DNA from: Trichuris trichiura
Taxonomy: Eukaryota; Nematoda; Enoplea; Trichinellida; Trichuridae
Assembly: GCA_037903355.1 (NCBI GenBank)
Contig: JBAJFE010000026.1
Span: 3,100,001-3,164,000 of the forward strand
Direction: 5' to 3'
DNA length: 64,000 nucleotides
In this document: in pieces, positions 1 through 9,799 of the stretch
Layout: every line of letters starts with the position of its first letter
Numbering within the stretch: position 1 is the first letter of the stretch
Notes under the pieces: model-generated
Told to the model about the DNA's origin: nothing
The model's input: only the letters and a program-made list of their open reading frames with translations
The model's database searches: none
Position numbers and translations under genes: made by a program

Positions 1-554
1 AAAGCTGCACTTATACAAACGTACCAAAAAATTCTTTGTAACAAGCGAAAGCACTTCTATCCAGTAATCAGCTTTCGCAGTCCTTGCAATACCGGTCGCC
101 TGTGTGTACGTACATACAAATAATAAAGCGCAAATTTCGAAGCAAATGAGTTCCGCCATCGAACTAATCGTAAGTCGGAGGCCCCTGTATTTAGACGGTA
201 CAAAAAAAGATAAAAAGTCGTTCAAGAAGGATAAGTGAATAAATGCACGAACCCATTTACCGTATATGACTGCCTATAAGAACTCCTACCTAAGTAAAGG
301 GTGGCAATGGGCGCAGTTACGGCAACACTGTTTAATCAAGTCTCGATCAATTCTGATTAGTCAGTTTCCTGTGAATGCCAATCGTCTATTCAATTAAAAC
401 TGTTTTGTCGCAACTTCAACGCAAAAACTGATCAGCTGCCGATTAGCGCGTGTTTTATAGCACCGTGTAGGCTATGAAAAATGAATCCTATTGAATAGGT
501 TTATTGGACGTCTTTTACAACTGTCGCAGGTAAAATACAGATGAATAGATTTTT

Positions 555-750
555 TTGATATAGTGTCTTCGTACGGATTTTTCGTGTCCCGTTGACGCTG
601 ATCAAACAAGAACCTGGAAAACTTTAAAAAATGCCCGCTTTAAAATCCACAGAAACGACAGATGGCATTCGAAAAACCATTACAACTTATGACCGCTGAT
701 GGAGAAAAAAGCTCCGGAGAGTTTATTAGTTTATTAATAAAAGTCTATTC
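555..750 (+). mobile_element. Worn hammerhead-family insertion in the left palindrome arm
   Basis: This segment has no counterpart in the right palindrome arm. It contains the family hairpin motif (GTACGG at 571-576, CCCGTTGA at 588-595). It also has a collapsed ribozyme-like core near 694-714, ACCG-CTGATGG followed shortly by AAAAGCTC-CGG, in which stem II has been lost. The short stem I pairing ACCG/CGG is still visible. It probably inserted after the palindrome formed. Its borders are approximate. Confidence 0.55.
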
Positions 751-779
751 AACGCATGGTTTTCGTCATGGTGCATGTT

Positions 780-1259
780 TGCAGGAGACAGTTAAGCCAT
801 CGTCTGTCAGTGTGCCGCCCAGCTTATCCTCCAAGTCCGCAGGCATTTTCTGTGCAATTTTCGTCTTTTGTCTCAGGACCAGATCCTTCCTTATAATGAA
901 ACGGGTACGCCATCCACTTTCTGCGGTAAAGCCGTAGGATAAGTGCGGGTTGCAGTGGGATCAGTTCATCACTTTATCTCTCATGTCTGTCCTTGTGATG
1001 ATACGGCCGTTCTGTCGCCGTTGTCGTACCCATTGTGACAAACTGTTCTCTAGTTCCAGCCATGAGGCGGTGCCTGAGCGTCTTGCGCGTTTTTCTTCGG
1101 CACCTTCTTCAAGGCCTCTTCCTGACTCATCCAATCTATCACCACCTTTAGGGTAACGCCATACTTCCTAGCCGCCTGTGCATTGTTGTTTTCTTTTGCC
1201 ATCTTGACTACTTCCAACTTGAATCCGGCTTTGTAGCTTTTCCTCGCCACAGTTCGCAT
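780..1259 (-). pseudogene. pogo/Tigger-like transposase N-terminus, left-arm copy (decayed)
   Basis: From the ATG at 1259 the minus strand reads MRTVARKSYKAGFKLEVVK and then a helix-turn-helix region ending in VTLKVVIDW, typical of the N-terminal DNA-binding domain of pogo/CENP-B/jerky-type transposases. After a stop near 1050 a shifted frame continues with a recognisable second DNA-binding segment: a WVRQRRQ stretch, then a GWRTRF motif, then VLRQKTKIAQKMPADLE. No DDE catalytic domain is present. Frameshifts and stops make it inactive. The right arm carries the inverted sister copy. Confidence 0.75.
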
Positions 1260-2385
1260 GCAGAACGCACTAAGTAAAGCTAAAAAATTCCTTCGTTAAG
1301 GAAACTTATTCTTCGTTAGTCACATGGTTTTTTCAAGTGGCTCCTGATAGCGCGACACGCGATACGCGGGGACAAATTTAGACGAAACTGAAGAAAACAA
1401 GTGTGTTCAAATTGCTTCAGTACGCCCCTGTTACGTACGAAACAACGAAGCACAGTGGTCTGAAAAAACAACTTCATCCCACTTCAAATGCCAAAGCTAA
1501 GTAGCCCTGCCTTCTACTTCTCACAAACATGAAGCGGAGACTCTAACTGTTCAACGTCTCAGAGAAAGAACGACACACTTCATCCTCATTGGTTATTCTC
1601 AGTCAACATGTCGCGTTACGCTTGTATATCTGATGAAAGCAAAGGATGAGAAATCACTGCTCTTGAAATTCGATGATAATGCTGCGTTACCTCTACCAAT
1701 GGTAACTGTAAGCTCAATCGTTGAAAGCTGCACGCTCAACCAGTGAATACTCCTGCAGCTGTGACGACGCGGATAGGCTATTGAAGTTCGATGATAAAGC
1801 TGCGTAACTTTTACGGAGAATAACTAAAAGCTCAGTTCTGAGCGGACGCACAGTTCTCATCCATAAAGGTAACGCAGCGTTATGATCGACCTTCAATAGC
1901 CATTCCGTATACTTGCAGCTGCAGGAGCATCCACCGATTGAGCTTACAGTTGTCGTCGTTGGAGGCCACGCAGCATTATTATCGAATTTCAAGAGCAGTG
2001 ATTTCTCATCCTTTGCTGTATACAAGCGTAACGCGACATGTTAGCTGATAATAACCGATGAGGATGAAGTGTGTCGTTCTTTCTCTGAAACGTTCAACAG
2101 TTAGCGTCTCCGCTTCATTTCTGTGAGAAGTAGAAGGCAGGGCTACTTAGGCTTTGGCATTTGAAGTGGGATGAAGTTGTTTCTTCGGCCCACTGTGCTT
2201 CGTTGCTTCGTACGTAACAGAGGCGTACTGAGGCAATTTGAACACACTTGTTTTCTTCAGTTTCGTCTAAATTTGTCCCCGCGTATCGTGTCGCGCTATC
2301 AGTAGCAACTGAAAAAACCATGTGACTAACGAAAAATAAGTTTCCTTAATGAAGGAATTTTTTAGCTTTACTTAGTGCGTTCTGC

Positions 2386-2880
2386 ATGCGAACTGTGACG
2401 AGGAAAGCTACAAAGGCCGGATTCAAGTTGGAAGTGGTCAAGATAGGCAAAAGAAAGCAACAATGCACAGGCGGCAGGAAGTTTGGCGTTACCCTAAAGA
2501 TGGTGATAGATTGGATGAGTAAGGAAGAGGCCTTGGAGAAGATGCCGAAGAAAAACGCGCAAGACGCTCAGGCACCGCCTCATGGCCGGAACTAGAGAAC
2601 AGTTTGTCACAATGGGTACGACAACGGCGACAGAACGGCCGTATCATCACAAGGACAGACATGAGAGATAAAGTGATGAACTGATCCCACTGCAACCCGC
2701 ACTTATCCTACGGCTTTACCGCAGAAAGTGGATGGCGTACCCGTTTCATTATAAGGAAGGATCTGGTCCTGAGACAAAAGACGAAAATTGCACAGAAAAT
2801 GCCTGCGGACTTGGAGGATAAGCTGGGCGGCACAGAAGACGATGGACTGCCAAACAGTGACGAAAACCATGCTTAGCTTA
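2386..2880 (+). pseudogene. pogo/Tigger-like transposase N-terminus, right-arm copy (decayed)
   Basis: Inverted sister of the left-arm copy. It starts MRTVTRKATKAGFKLEVVK and stops at 2595; the homologous second HTH segment follows in another frame (QWVRQRRQNGRIITRTDMRD, then GWRTRF and VLRQKTKIAQKMPADLE) up to about 2830. The region KIGKRKQQCTGGRKFG differs from the left copy's KMAKENNNAQAARKYG by what looks like compensating small indels, so this copy is the more damaged. There is no catalytic domain. Confidence 0.75.
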
Positions 2881-3249
2881 ACTGTTTTGTCTCCTGCTAT
2901 TAATGTTCTCCGCGTCATGCACCATGTTTATCCGTTTCTATAATCTATTCATCTGTATTTTACCTGCGACAGTTGTAATAGACGTCCAATAAACCTATTC
3001 AATAGGATTCATTTTTCATAGCCTACACGGTGCTGTAAAACACGCGCTAATCGGCAGCTGATCAGTTTCTGCTTTGAAATTGAGGCAAGACAGTTTTAAT
3101 TGAATAGACGATTAGCATTCACAGGAAAGTGACTAATCAGAATTGATCTAGACTTGGGCAATCAGCGTCCATGTAACTAGGCCAATCATTACTTCCCTTT
3201 ACTTAGGTGGGGGGGAGGGGGGTTCTTATAGGCCGGCATACACGGTAAT

Positions 3250-4439
3250 TGTACTTGAGTGGAAGGAGAGAGAACGGTTTGATGGGTGCGTACTACTCAC
3301 ACCTAGGTGCCTGGTGTTCCACAAAATCCCTGTTCTCCAGTCTCTGTCAGCTAGTTTTGACGCAGGGGTACTTTGGCGTGATGATGTCTCTTCGTTAGGT
3401 TCGGATCGACCTGGAAACTTTCTTTTCTGGAGTTTCGCCTGCGCACGTTTTAACTCCGTCGTTTACATCGCGTCAATTTTGACTCAACATTGATGGACTG
3501 ATGTGGCGACTTATAGGGGAAAGCTTTGATGAAAGCATCGCTCAGTTTAAACAATCTGCGGACATTTAAACCTTCATGAACAACTAGACACTAATTCCTG
3601 CTCCTACTAACAATCAGCTACAGTTCAGTTCAACAATGCTGCTCACAGCAGCACTATTTCCTTGTTGTCTGGGTTATTGTAAGTTTTCGTCTGTAAATCT
3701 TCACATAAGTCATGGAGTAAAACCCAACGGTAACCAGCAGCGTTTTATCTCGACTCTCCTTTAACTCTGCCATTTCATTAAAGCAAAATAGAGCTGCTCT
3801 TGCGTTTACTGCGCTGATATCACAGGTTGTCCGCCTATTGGCAAAAGCAATTACGCCCTTATTAAAGCTCGCAATTACTAAACAATTTTGTACGTTCGTA
3901 TAGGTACATTCGTTACAACTGAAAACTTTAGTACGGTTTACAGTGTTTATTAAAGCACTTTAGAAACAAAGCTCTCAGGATATCTGTCTGTAGCGTGGAC
4001 AGCGAAATAAACGTGGTAATGATTTTGCATGTTGTGACATTCTAAAGACCACGGCACGCTATAGGTGGGTTAAAGCAGAAGCACATGTGTGCGCCTGTTC
4101 GCGATAGCAATGCTTTACTAACCGCGTAACTGTCGTTCTTGTTAATCGTCTTACTGTGCCTGATGTAGAGGGCCCCAATGATCTCCTTGTTCTGGTGTAA
4201 CTTGTGGTGGAGTACAGAAGCGGAAAAGTCGAGGGCTGTTTTTCTGCAAGCCCTTGCATCATGATCTACGGCTGAACTTTGCTGTGCTCTTTGTATCACA
4301 TCTGTTAGTTCAAAAGTCGGTAGGCAGCTTCTAGTCTTAATGTCCAAGCCCGCTTGCCTTGCCTGTGCGCTCTGATATCTTGTTAAGTTGCCAAGTTCTG
4401 CAAACCGGTGGAAAAAGTGTTTCCAAAGTGCTTGTAATG
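3250..4439. other. Intergenic, no recognisable feature
   Basis: AT-rich sequence without a supported gene. Short open frames on the minus strand (about 4042-4347) overlap one another in two frames and show no family motif. Confidence 0.6.
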
Positions 4440-4580
4440 CTTTTGTACGGGACTATAAGTTTTCATATTGGAATCTCTTTATTACAGATTCGATGTCCCG
4501 TTGAGATGTAGAATAAACAAAAAGTTTTTTCTCTCCGGAGTTTTCGGGTCTGCCGCGACTCGTCTTCAGCAGTCCAATGA
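4440..4580 (-). mobile_element. Hammerhead-family element end
   Basis: GTACGGGA at about 4445 and TCCCGTTGA at about 4495-4503 form the family hairpin, here with a longer loop. It is followed by a minus-strand hammerhead-like core: CTGAAGA (4563-4569), stem II, GAAAACTC (4538-4545), with stem I CTG pairing CGG (one G-U). The stem III tetranucleotide is AACT rather than AGCT, so this copy is probably degraded. Confidence 0.6.
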
Positions 4581-5021
4581 TGTGTCACATCCATGTCCAT
4601 GTGTAAGCTCGAATCAAATGTCAAAACAGAATCTGGTGCAGGACTCAGGGAAACAGACTTGACTTACACTTGCGTAAGCCCATGTTTTGTCAAAGGCTTA
4701 GCCTGGTGAAGATCCACTTGAATAGTTTCTCTACGAGATTACCCTGTTATGGCGTGACATCACGGGCTATTCGAATCATCAACCATCACAATGCTGTGAC
4801 TCAGACGAATCAACGCTGCCATAGGCGGCCTCGTACTACGCAGGGAAGTTAAAAGATGTGAAGAAAGCTATTGAGTGGACCCGGAAGGAAAGTTCAATTG
4901 ACTACTAGACAACGAGTTGACAGAAATTTTAGACGTTGATTAGCACTTCTTATGAGAAATGCTAACGCTCACATATTGTTTCTTAAAACGCAAAGCGTTG
5001 GTGACATAGATTGCAATGTGG

Positions 5022-5343
5022 CGCAAACGGATTAGGGCTAAAATCCCGAATTGGTCGACAATGCACTGTAAATTTTGGTTTTGTGGCAGTTCTGCACTGG
5101 CATTTTCCAGATCAGGAATGTATTTGAGGTTCGTTTTTATACTGATTTTGTTGTTTAGATCACTACCTTCGAACAAGACCAGTGTGACAACACCTCCACC
5201 CAAATACGTTCCTTATGTAGAACATGCCAACGCAGGACTACTACAAGGCCAAATTTTGCAGTGCATTTTTAACCAATTCGGGATTTCGACCTTTCAGGAT
5301 ATTAGCTATCAGGATTTTAACTGCCACGGGACGCAAACGGATT
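5022..5343. repeat. Foldback element flanked by 12-nt direct repeats
   Basis: CGCAAACGGATT occurs at 5022-5033 and again at 5332-5343. Between them, about 5036-5110 is the inverted complement of about 5216-5293, both containing the core AATCCCGAATTGG and a GCACTG stretch. The direct repeats look like a target-site duplication. The frame 5016-5345, open across the unit, is probably fortuitous. Confidence 0.65.
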
Positions 5344-7319
5344 GATGTCTGCTATAGGCCTTGGGAAAAAAGAAACTAAGATAACTCGCTTTATTGCAGA
5401 GATCTAGAACCGAAATCTTGTCAAATAATGACGAGAAGAGAGCAATTGCTATTGTTTCACCGAAAGGAAAAAGCGACTGCGCAAACGAGCCCTACGATAA
5501 GAAAATAACAGGAGACCATTCTTCGATCATAGGGTAAAATGGCGGCGCAAAGATGCTAACAGGCCCTACAATGAAAACGTGCAAGTTGGCTCAGCGGTAT
5601 CACGCACAATCAACTCATGGAAAAATCTTTAATAACCGCCACGCTCTGAAAATCTTAGGCGAAGGTCCCCGCAGTGAATCGGCCGCGATGATCCGTTTAC
5701 GATGAAGCGGAGTGAAATGAGATGTAAGACAAGCCGATAACCTTTAGTCGAGGTTGGAATTAGAGAGCTTCAAAGTTTTAGTAAACTTGCTATTCCGAGT
5801 ACTTTTTGCTAGCAAACTGCACGACCATTACTAAGTAGAGCATCTGTTCTTTATTTAGTTTACAGATCATCATAACAGCAAATCCACCGTGTAATTAAAG
5901 CAATGGAATCACCTGCGCATGGATAGGTAAAGTTGCAGAAAGCAAAAGAAAATCGACCTATTCGCATAGATGACAAGCAGCTGTGCATAAGCTTGAGGTA
6001 AAAGGGACGTCAAAGTATCTCTACCTTCGAGAGAACAAAGCGAAGGAAAAAGACTGCTTTGATCACTAAAATACAACCAACATGAAGTTCTAACAGCAAG
6101 GTTCAACCGAACCGCAGGATGAAAAAATTTCCTAACTTCCTCTGAAATTTTTAATCCGACTTACGTATTCCTCATACGCAAAGCTGCAAGGTGATTTACA
6201 ATAAAAGCTATATTTTTAATTCCTGTGAAAATCAAAAACGACAGCCAGAATGCCATAACAATCCACTCAATGAAATAAGGATCCTAATGTGCTGAATCCG
6301 AAATTTACTTGTTACAACTACACGTCTGCCAAAATAACGAAATGATACACTTTCCAGACATTGCACTAGGAATATCCCCATGAGCAGGGTATAACAGGCG
6401 GAAAACTTCTTATCTATGCTTGTATGAAGTTTTCTCTCATAAACTGATTGTTAGAACTTAAAACCAACAATGAAGTCGCAGCTTGCTGGATAACATAAAC
6501 AAAAGGCAAAGACTGGTTAGCACGTCGTAGACTAAATAATGCTGAAGGCAGGATCTGCGCTTCTAATCGACACGAAAGGCATGCGGAAAACTTTAAACTT
6601 GCTGCACACTAAGCAATGTCAAAGTAGTTTTGCTCGCGGGAAATGTTGAAGTTCTGGTAATCATTCGGAACCTGGAATATATGAAAGATGGACCTCGGTT
6701 AAGGGTAATCGAAATTTCTGCTGGACGGTTGAACGTAAGAAATCTTGATTTCATTGCTTAAACGATTTCAGTATACTGAAGAGCAGATTTCGAACGAAAA
6801 AATAACATAAACGAACACGTTTTGCAATGCAGCATTCGTGATGAAGGGAAGACGCATCTCTCATTTATATCCGCAGCTTAAGCTGTTGAAAAAAAATACC
6901 TGCGGCATTCATAGAAATAGCACGCGTTGCTCTTCTCGTAATAAATTATGAGGCTTATGAGATCTTCAGGAAAAGCTGTACTTTGAAAGTAGCAACAACA
7001 AATCATCAATAATTGCAGGTGTCGTCAGCAAGACTTGCAGCGAGAGCCATAAGAATGTCCGCAATTAAGAAAAAATTTCTTAACAATCCTCAGAAGAATT
7101 AGATTTCTTGTCACGGACTTTTCCAAACTATAGGAATGCTAGCTTTTATCCTAGGTCGAAATAAAAAAAATAAATCATACTGACTGGAGATCTCTCAAGC
7201 GACCAGAAAAAGGCGAAAAAGGAATCGGAAACTAGAACTAATAAGTGACGCGAAGACACTGCACATTTAAGCATTTGCGACAGCTGTGACACCTAGCAGA
7301 GTCAAAGATCAAACGTTAG
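5344..7319. other. Intergenic, no recognisable feature
   Basis: AT-rich, with no long open frames or family motifs. If the MLH1 gene continues past its second exon, this stretch lies in or beyond its intron. I looked for further MLH1 blocks on the minus strand and could not recognise any. Confidence 0.5.
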
Positions 7320-7578
7320 TTTTTCACGTTTGAACTGTTTGTTCGTACGGAGTTTGTGCCGTTGAAAAATATAAAAAATTTTTAATGGGAGGCCATAGCT
7401 GTTGGGCAGCGGGTGACCCGCCCTCAGCGGTACTAGAATTAATTTCAAAGGAACAATGAAGTAAAATGGAATAACATGTACGTAGTAAGATGGTACAACA
7501 TGTATTGCAACAAGGTATGCAGTCGGCTGACAGACAGGGAAACTTTAAAAACATGACTACAAAGCACTCACTTTAAAC

Positions 7579-7868
7579 CATAGTTTCTCAACCTTTTTTG
7601 CCCCAGGGCTCCCCTAGGCCTTGTCAGGGCCCCCTTAGGCCTTGTCAGGGCCCCCTTAGGCCTTGTCAGGGCCCCCTTAGGCCTTGTCAGGGCCCCCTTA
7701 GGCCTTGTCAGGGCCCCCTTAGGCCTTGTCAGGGCCCCCCTAATCCTTGTAAGGGCCCACCGTTTATTGGGACAATGTCCTGCCGCATTATCCTCCAGGG
7801 CCCTCCTGGCTTCCAGGGCTCCCCTAAAGTCTCCCAGGGCCCCCCAGGGCCCACGTTGAGAAGCACTG
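7579..7868. mobile_element. hAT-type MITE with exact 8-bp target duplication
   Basis: The element begins CATAGTTTCTCAACC and ends GTTGAGAAGCACTG, the imperfect inverted terminal repeats typical of hAT elements (CAGTGGTTCTCAA type). It is flanked on both sides by CTTTAAAC (7571-7578 and 7869-7876), an exact 8-bp duplication as expected for hAT. The interior is GC-rich and dominated by a 21-bp tandem array. Related elements lie at 17451-17917 and 35040-35513. Confidence 0.88.
7611..7753 (+). repeat. 21-bp tandem repeat, about 6-7 copies
   Basis: The unit GGCCTTGTCAGGGCCCCCTTA is repeated nearly perfectly and stays in frame, so the plus strand encodes a seven-residue repeat (PCQGPLR). It lies inside the hAT MITE and there is no evidence that it is translated. 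The near identity of the copies points to recent expansion. Confidence 0.9.
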
Positions 7869-7933
7869 CTTTAAACCGTTAAACCGATTGAGTAGCAATG
7901 TCGCACTAGCTATTTATATTAATTTTAGTACTG

Positions 7934-7965
7934 CTGAGGACGGGTCACGCGCGGTCCGAAAGCTA
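7934..7965 (+). ncRNA. Hammerhead-ribozyme-like core
   Basis: CTGAGGA (7934-7940), then a stem II of the form CGGGTC..GGTCCG, then GAAAGCTA (7958-7965). Stem I is CTG/TAG, with one G-U pair. All core positions are kept, including the palindromic AGCT and an A at the putative cleavage position. Confidence 0.65.
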
Positions 7966-8169
7966 TAGCCTTCCATTAAAAGTTTTTTGTATTTTTCAAC
8001 AGGACAAACTCCGTACGAACAAACAATTCAAACATGAAAACGATTGGTCCCGTACCAAAAGATTACATTTTCAAAACGTTAAGTCTTAGACCAATAGCCC
8101 ACTGAACAAGTAATGAAGGTTGAATGTAGGGCAGCAACTGATGAACGAAGGAAAAGGAAGAAAACATAC

Positions 8170-8630
8170 CAGTGAAATGGCATTCGTAACCTATCGGTGA
8201 ATCGGCCGTTCTTGACCGTATAGACAAGCGCGCCGCGTGAGACATGGAAGAAAGCGCTTCGCCACGGAAGCCAAGAGTGCAAATGTTCAAAAGGTCTTCA
8301 AATTTTCGTAACTTGCTCGTCGCAAATCTTTCGCATGAGAGAGGAAGATCCTCACAACGAATACCACAACCATTGTCCTAATGACAAGAGTAAAGGAATG
8401 GTAGAGATCATAATGCATCGTAAAAGTCTCGATCAGCGTACCTGAACTTTGATCTGCCTCAGGCCGGAATCAGTTATGGAAACGGAAATTTGGCTAGCCC
8501 CAGCATCAATGCTATTTTCCATGAGCTCCTTGACAGCATTAGCTGGACTTATGATTACTTCGCCTGCTGCTATTTGATCCACAACATTCTTGTCCAGCCG
8601 TACAATTGGCCTAATTTTCGAAGTGGACAT
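8170..8630 (-). CDS. MLH1: DNA mismatch repair protein MLH1, first two exons (partial gene)
   Basis: Exon 1 runs from 8630 to 8442 (63 codons, start [19 protein letters not shown]) and exon 2 from 8377 to 8170. They are separated by a 64-base intron with GT..AG borders. The joined frame shows the GHKL ATPase blocks of MutL proteins: [11 protein letters not shown] and [16 protein letters not shown] (motif I, with catalytic Glu and metal-binding Asn), then DNGCGI (motif II) and [12 protein letters not shown] (motif III). The segment [15 protein letters not shown] favours MLH1 over PMS2. MLH1 partners PMS2-type proteins in post-replicative mismatch repair in the nucleus. Exon 2 ends in a GT donor at 8169. 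No later exon is recognised in the remaining 8 kb, where transposons occupy the next intron, so the gene either continues beyond the window through large introns or is truncated. Confidence 0.88.
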
Positions 8631-9799
8631 AGAAAAATGCGCCTATTTCGCACCGTTCCCGTCGCATATTGCCGAATAATGTGTTTTTAAGTTTGGCGGT
8701 ACGCAATGTACTTCATTAAGCATATTTCGACTCCAAAGCTTTTTACTACTAGGCTGCTTGTTTACCAATCATTGGCTACGTGGAAAGCTCGCTGCTTCTT
8801 TAAACCGTTAAACGGTTTTGTCTTTAGGGTAAATCTTTAAAACCTATGAAAGAGTTGAAGCAAAACTGACATCATTCCTGAACTGCATACGAGACGAACT
8901 GCGCTTTTCTTCCAGCGTTAGTGAACTACATTTAAAGTAATTCTGTGTGGTCAATGAAAAATTGGTGTGACAGAATTGGAAGAATGTTTTCCAATGGATC
9001 TTCGCGACCCCTGGAAGTAGCCCAAGGGGAGGTTAAACGTCCGGTGCGTGCACATACCATAGGCAGAATACTGTAGAAACCCTGCCTTGTATTTTAGTAC
9101 CCGATCTGGTGGCCACTGATTTTTCAACGGACTTTGGTTTTGGGCTACCATTCTGGCCAGTCCGTCTTGGACACGCATAGCCACCCGCAGAAGGCTTAAT
9201 CTTGGGCGCCAATCTAGCGTGAATGATTTGTTGGTGCGTTTGTGGAGCTATCGCCTGACGGGGCTGCCCTACGGCGGCGCTGATGCAGCACGTTGATTGT
9301 GTTATTGTTTCGTCGGCAGGCGGACACTGGATATTCTTCACCTTATTTTATCTTTGTTGTTTGCCCGTTGCGCTATCTGGTACATTTCTTTGCGAACTTT
9401 TTTTACATGCACTTTTTTGTTTCTCGTCAGCTGAGCAGGTTTGCCGAACACCCCGGGCAAGCCGAACGAAAACTGTCCTTCATGCCTGCTTTAAAATATC
9501 ACTTTTGAGTGTAGTGTTGCTTAAAAGTACCGTGCGAACTGAATGCGTCGACATCGTCGTCACTTTCCCACTCAAGTGTGAAAGTCGTTGTCAAGCGTTT
9601 TCATTGGTAGGAGCTGACTACGTTGAATTTTTCCTGCGCACATCGTTGGTGGGTAAACAACATTTTGGTCTGAATGAACGCTTTTCTTCTGTGTCGTTAA
9701 AAACCTGGATTTATCCTTCGCTCGCAGACCTGTAAGCGACTTCTCCGCGCTACTTTTTTCGCCCAGCCACCTTTCCATTGTCACACCTGATTGCCAACT
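8631..9799. promoter_or_regulatory. Divergent intergenic region between MLH1 and the furin-like gene
   Basis: About 1.17 kb separates the two divergent starts, so both promoters should lie here. A plus-strand open frame (9283-9735, 150 codons, hydrophobic first third) ends 64 bases before the convertase start. It could be part of that gene's 5' leader or an upstream open frame. A minus-strand frame (9341-9033) overlaps it. Neither has a family signature. No TATA box or initiator is claimed. Confidence 0.35.

Larger units (their letters stand above)
256..3249. repeat. Giant (~3 kb) imperfect palindrome
   Basis: The left arm (256 to about 1822) is repeated in reverse complement from about 1823 to 3249. 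Example pairings are ATGCAGAACGCACTAAG near 1258-1274 with its complement at 2371-2387, and the flank around 256-302 with 3197-3249. There is almost no spacer at the centre. Each arm contains a decayed transposase start reading outward from the centre, plus an internal ~110 bp tandem duplication (about 1665 and 1776). The arms have diverged by substitutions, and the left arm is about 140 bp longer because of an insertion near 555-750. It is best read as an inverted pair or foldback derivative of a pogo-type DNA transposon. Confidence 0.9.
7320..8042. mobile_element. Foldback element of the hammerhead family, with nested hAT MITE
   Basis: The ends are inverted repeats of about 120 bp (7320-7440 and 7915-8042). 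Each carries the hairpin motif next to GTTTGTTCGTACGG and a hammerhead-like core facing outward. The right core (7934-7965) is intact; the left (about 7387-7427) is worn, with CTGAGGG and GAAA lost. A hAT-type MITE is inserted inside. A diverged relative lies at about 39755-40117. Confidence 0.8.

Noticed and set aside
6640..6700. Minus-strand string reading VPNDYQNFNISREQNYFDIA then stop after an AG, considered as a terminal exon
   Set aside because: Twenty codons only, no matching family and no phase-compatible partner; cannot be supported.
7600..7760. CRISPR-like array
   Set aside because: The repeats are directly adjacent without spacers and the DNA is eukaryotic; it is an ordinary minisatellite.
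7598..7882. Collagen-like proline/glycine-rich frame
   Set aside because: Produced by the 21-bp tandem repeat inside a hAT MITE; no gene structure supports translation.
9033..9341. Minus-strand 102-codon frame upstream of the convertase
   Set aside because: Overlaps a longer opposite-strand frame and a second minus-strand frame; no family motif or splice partner was seen.
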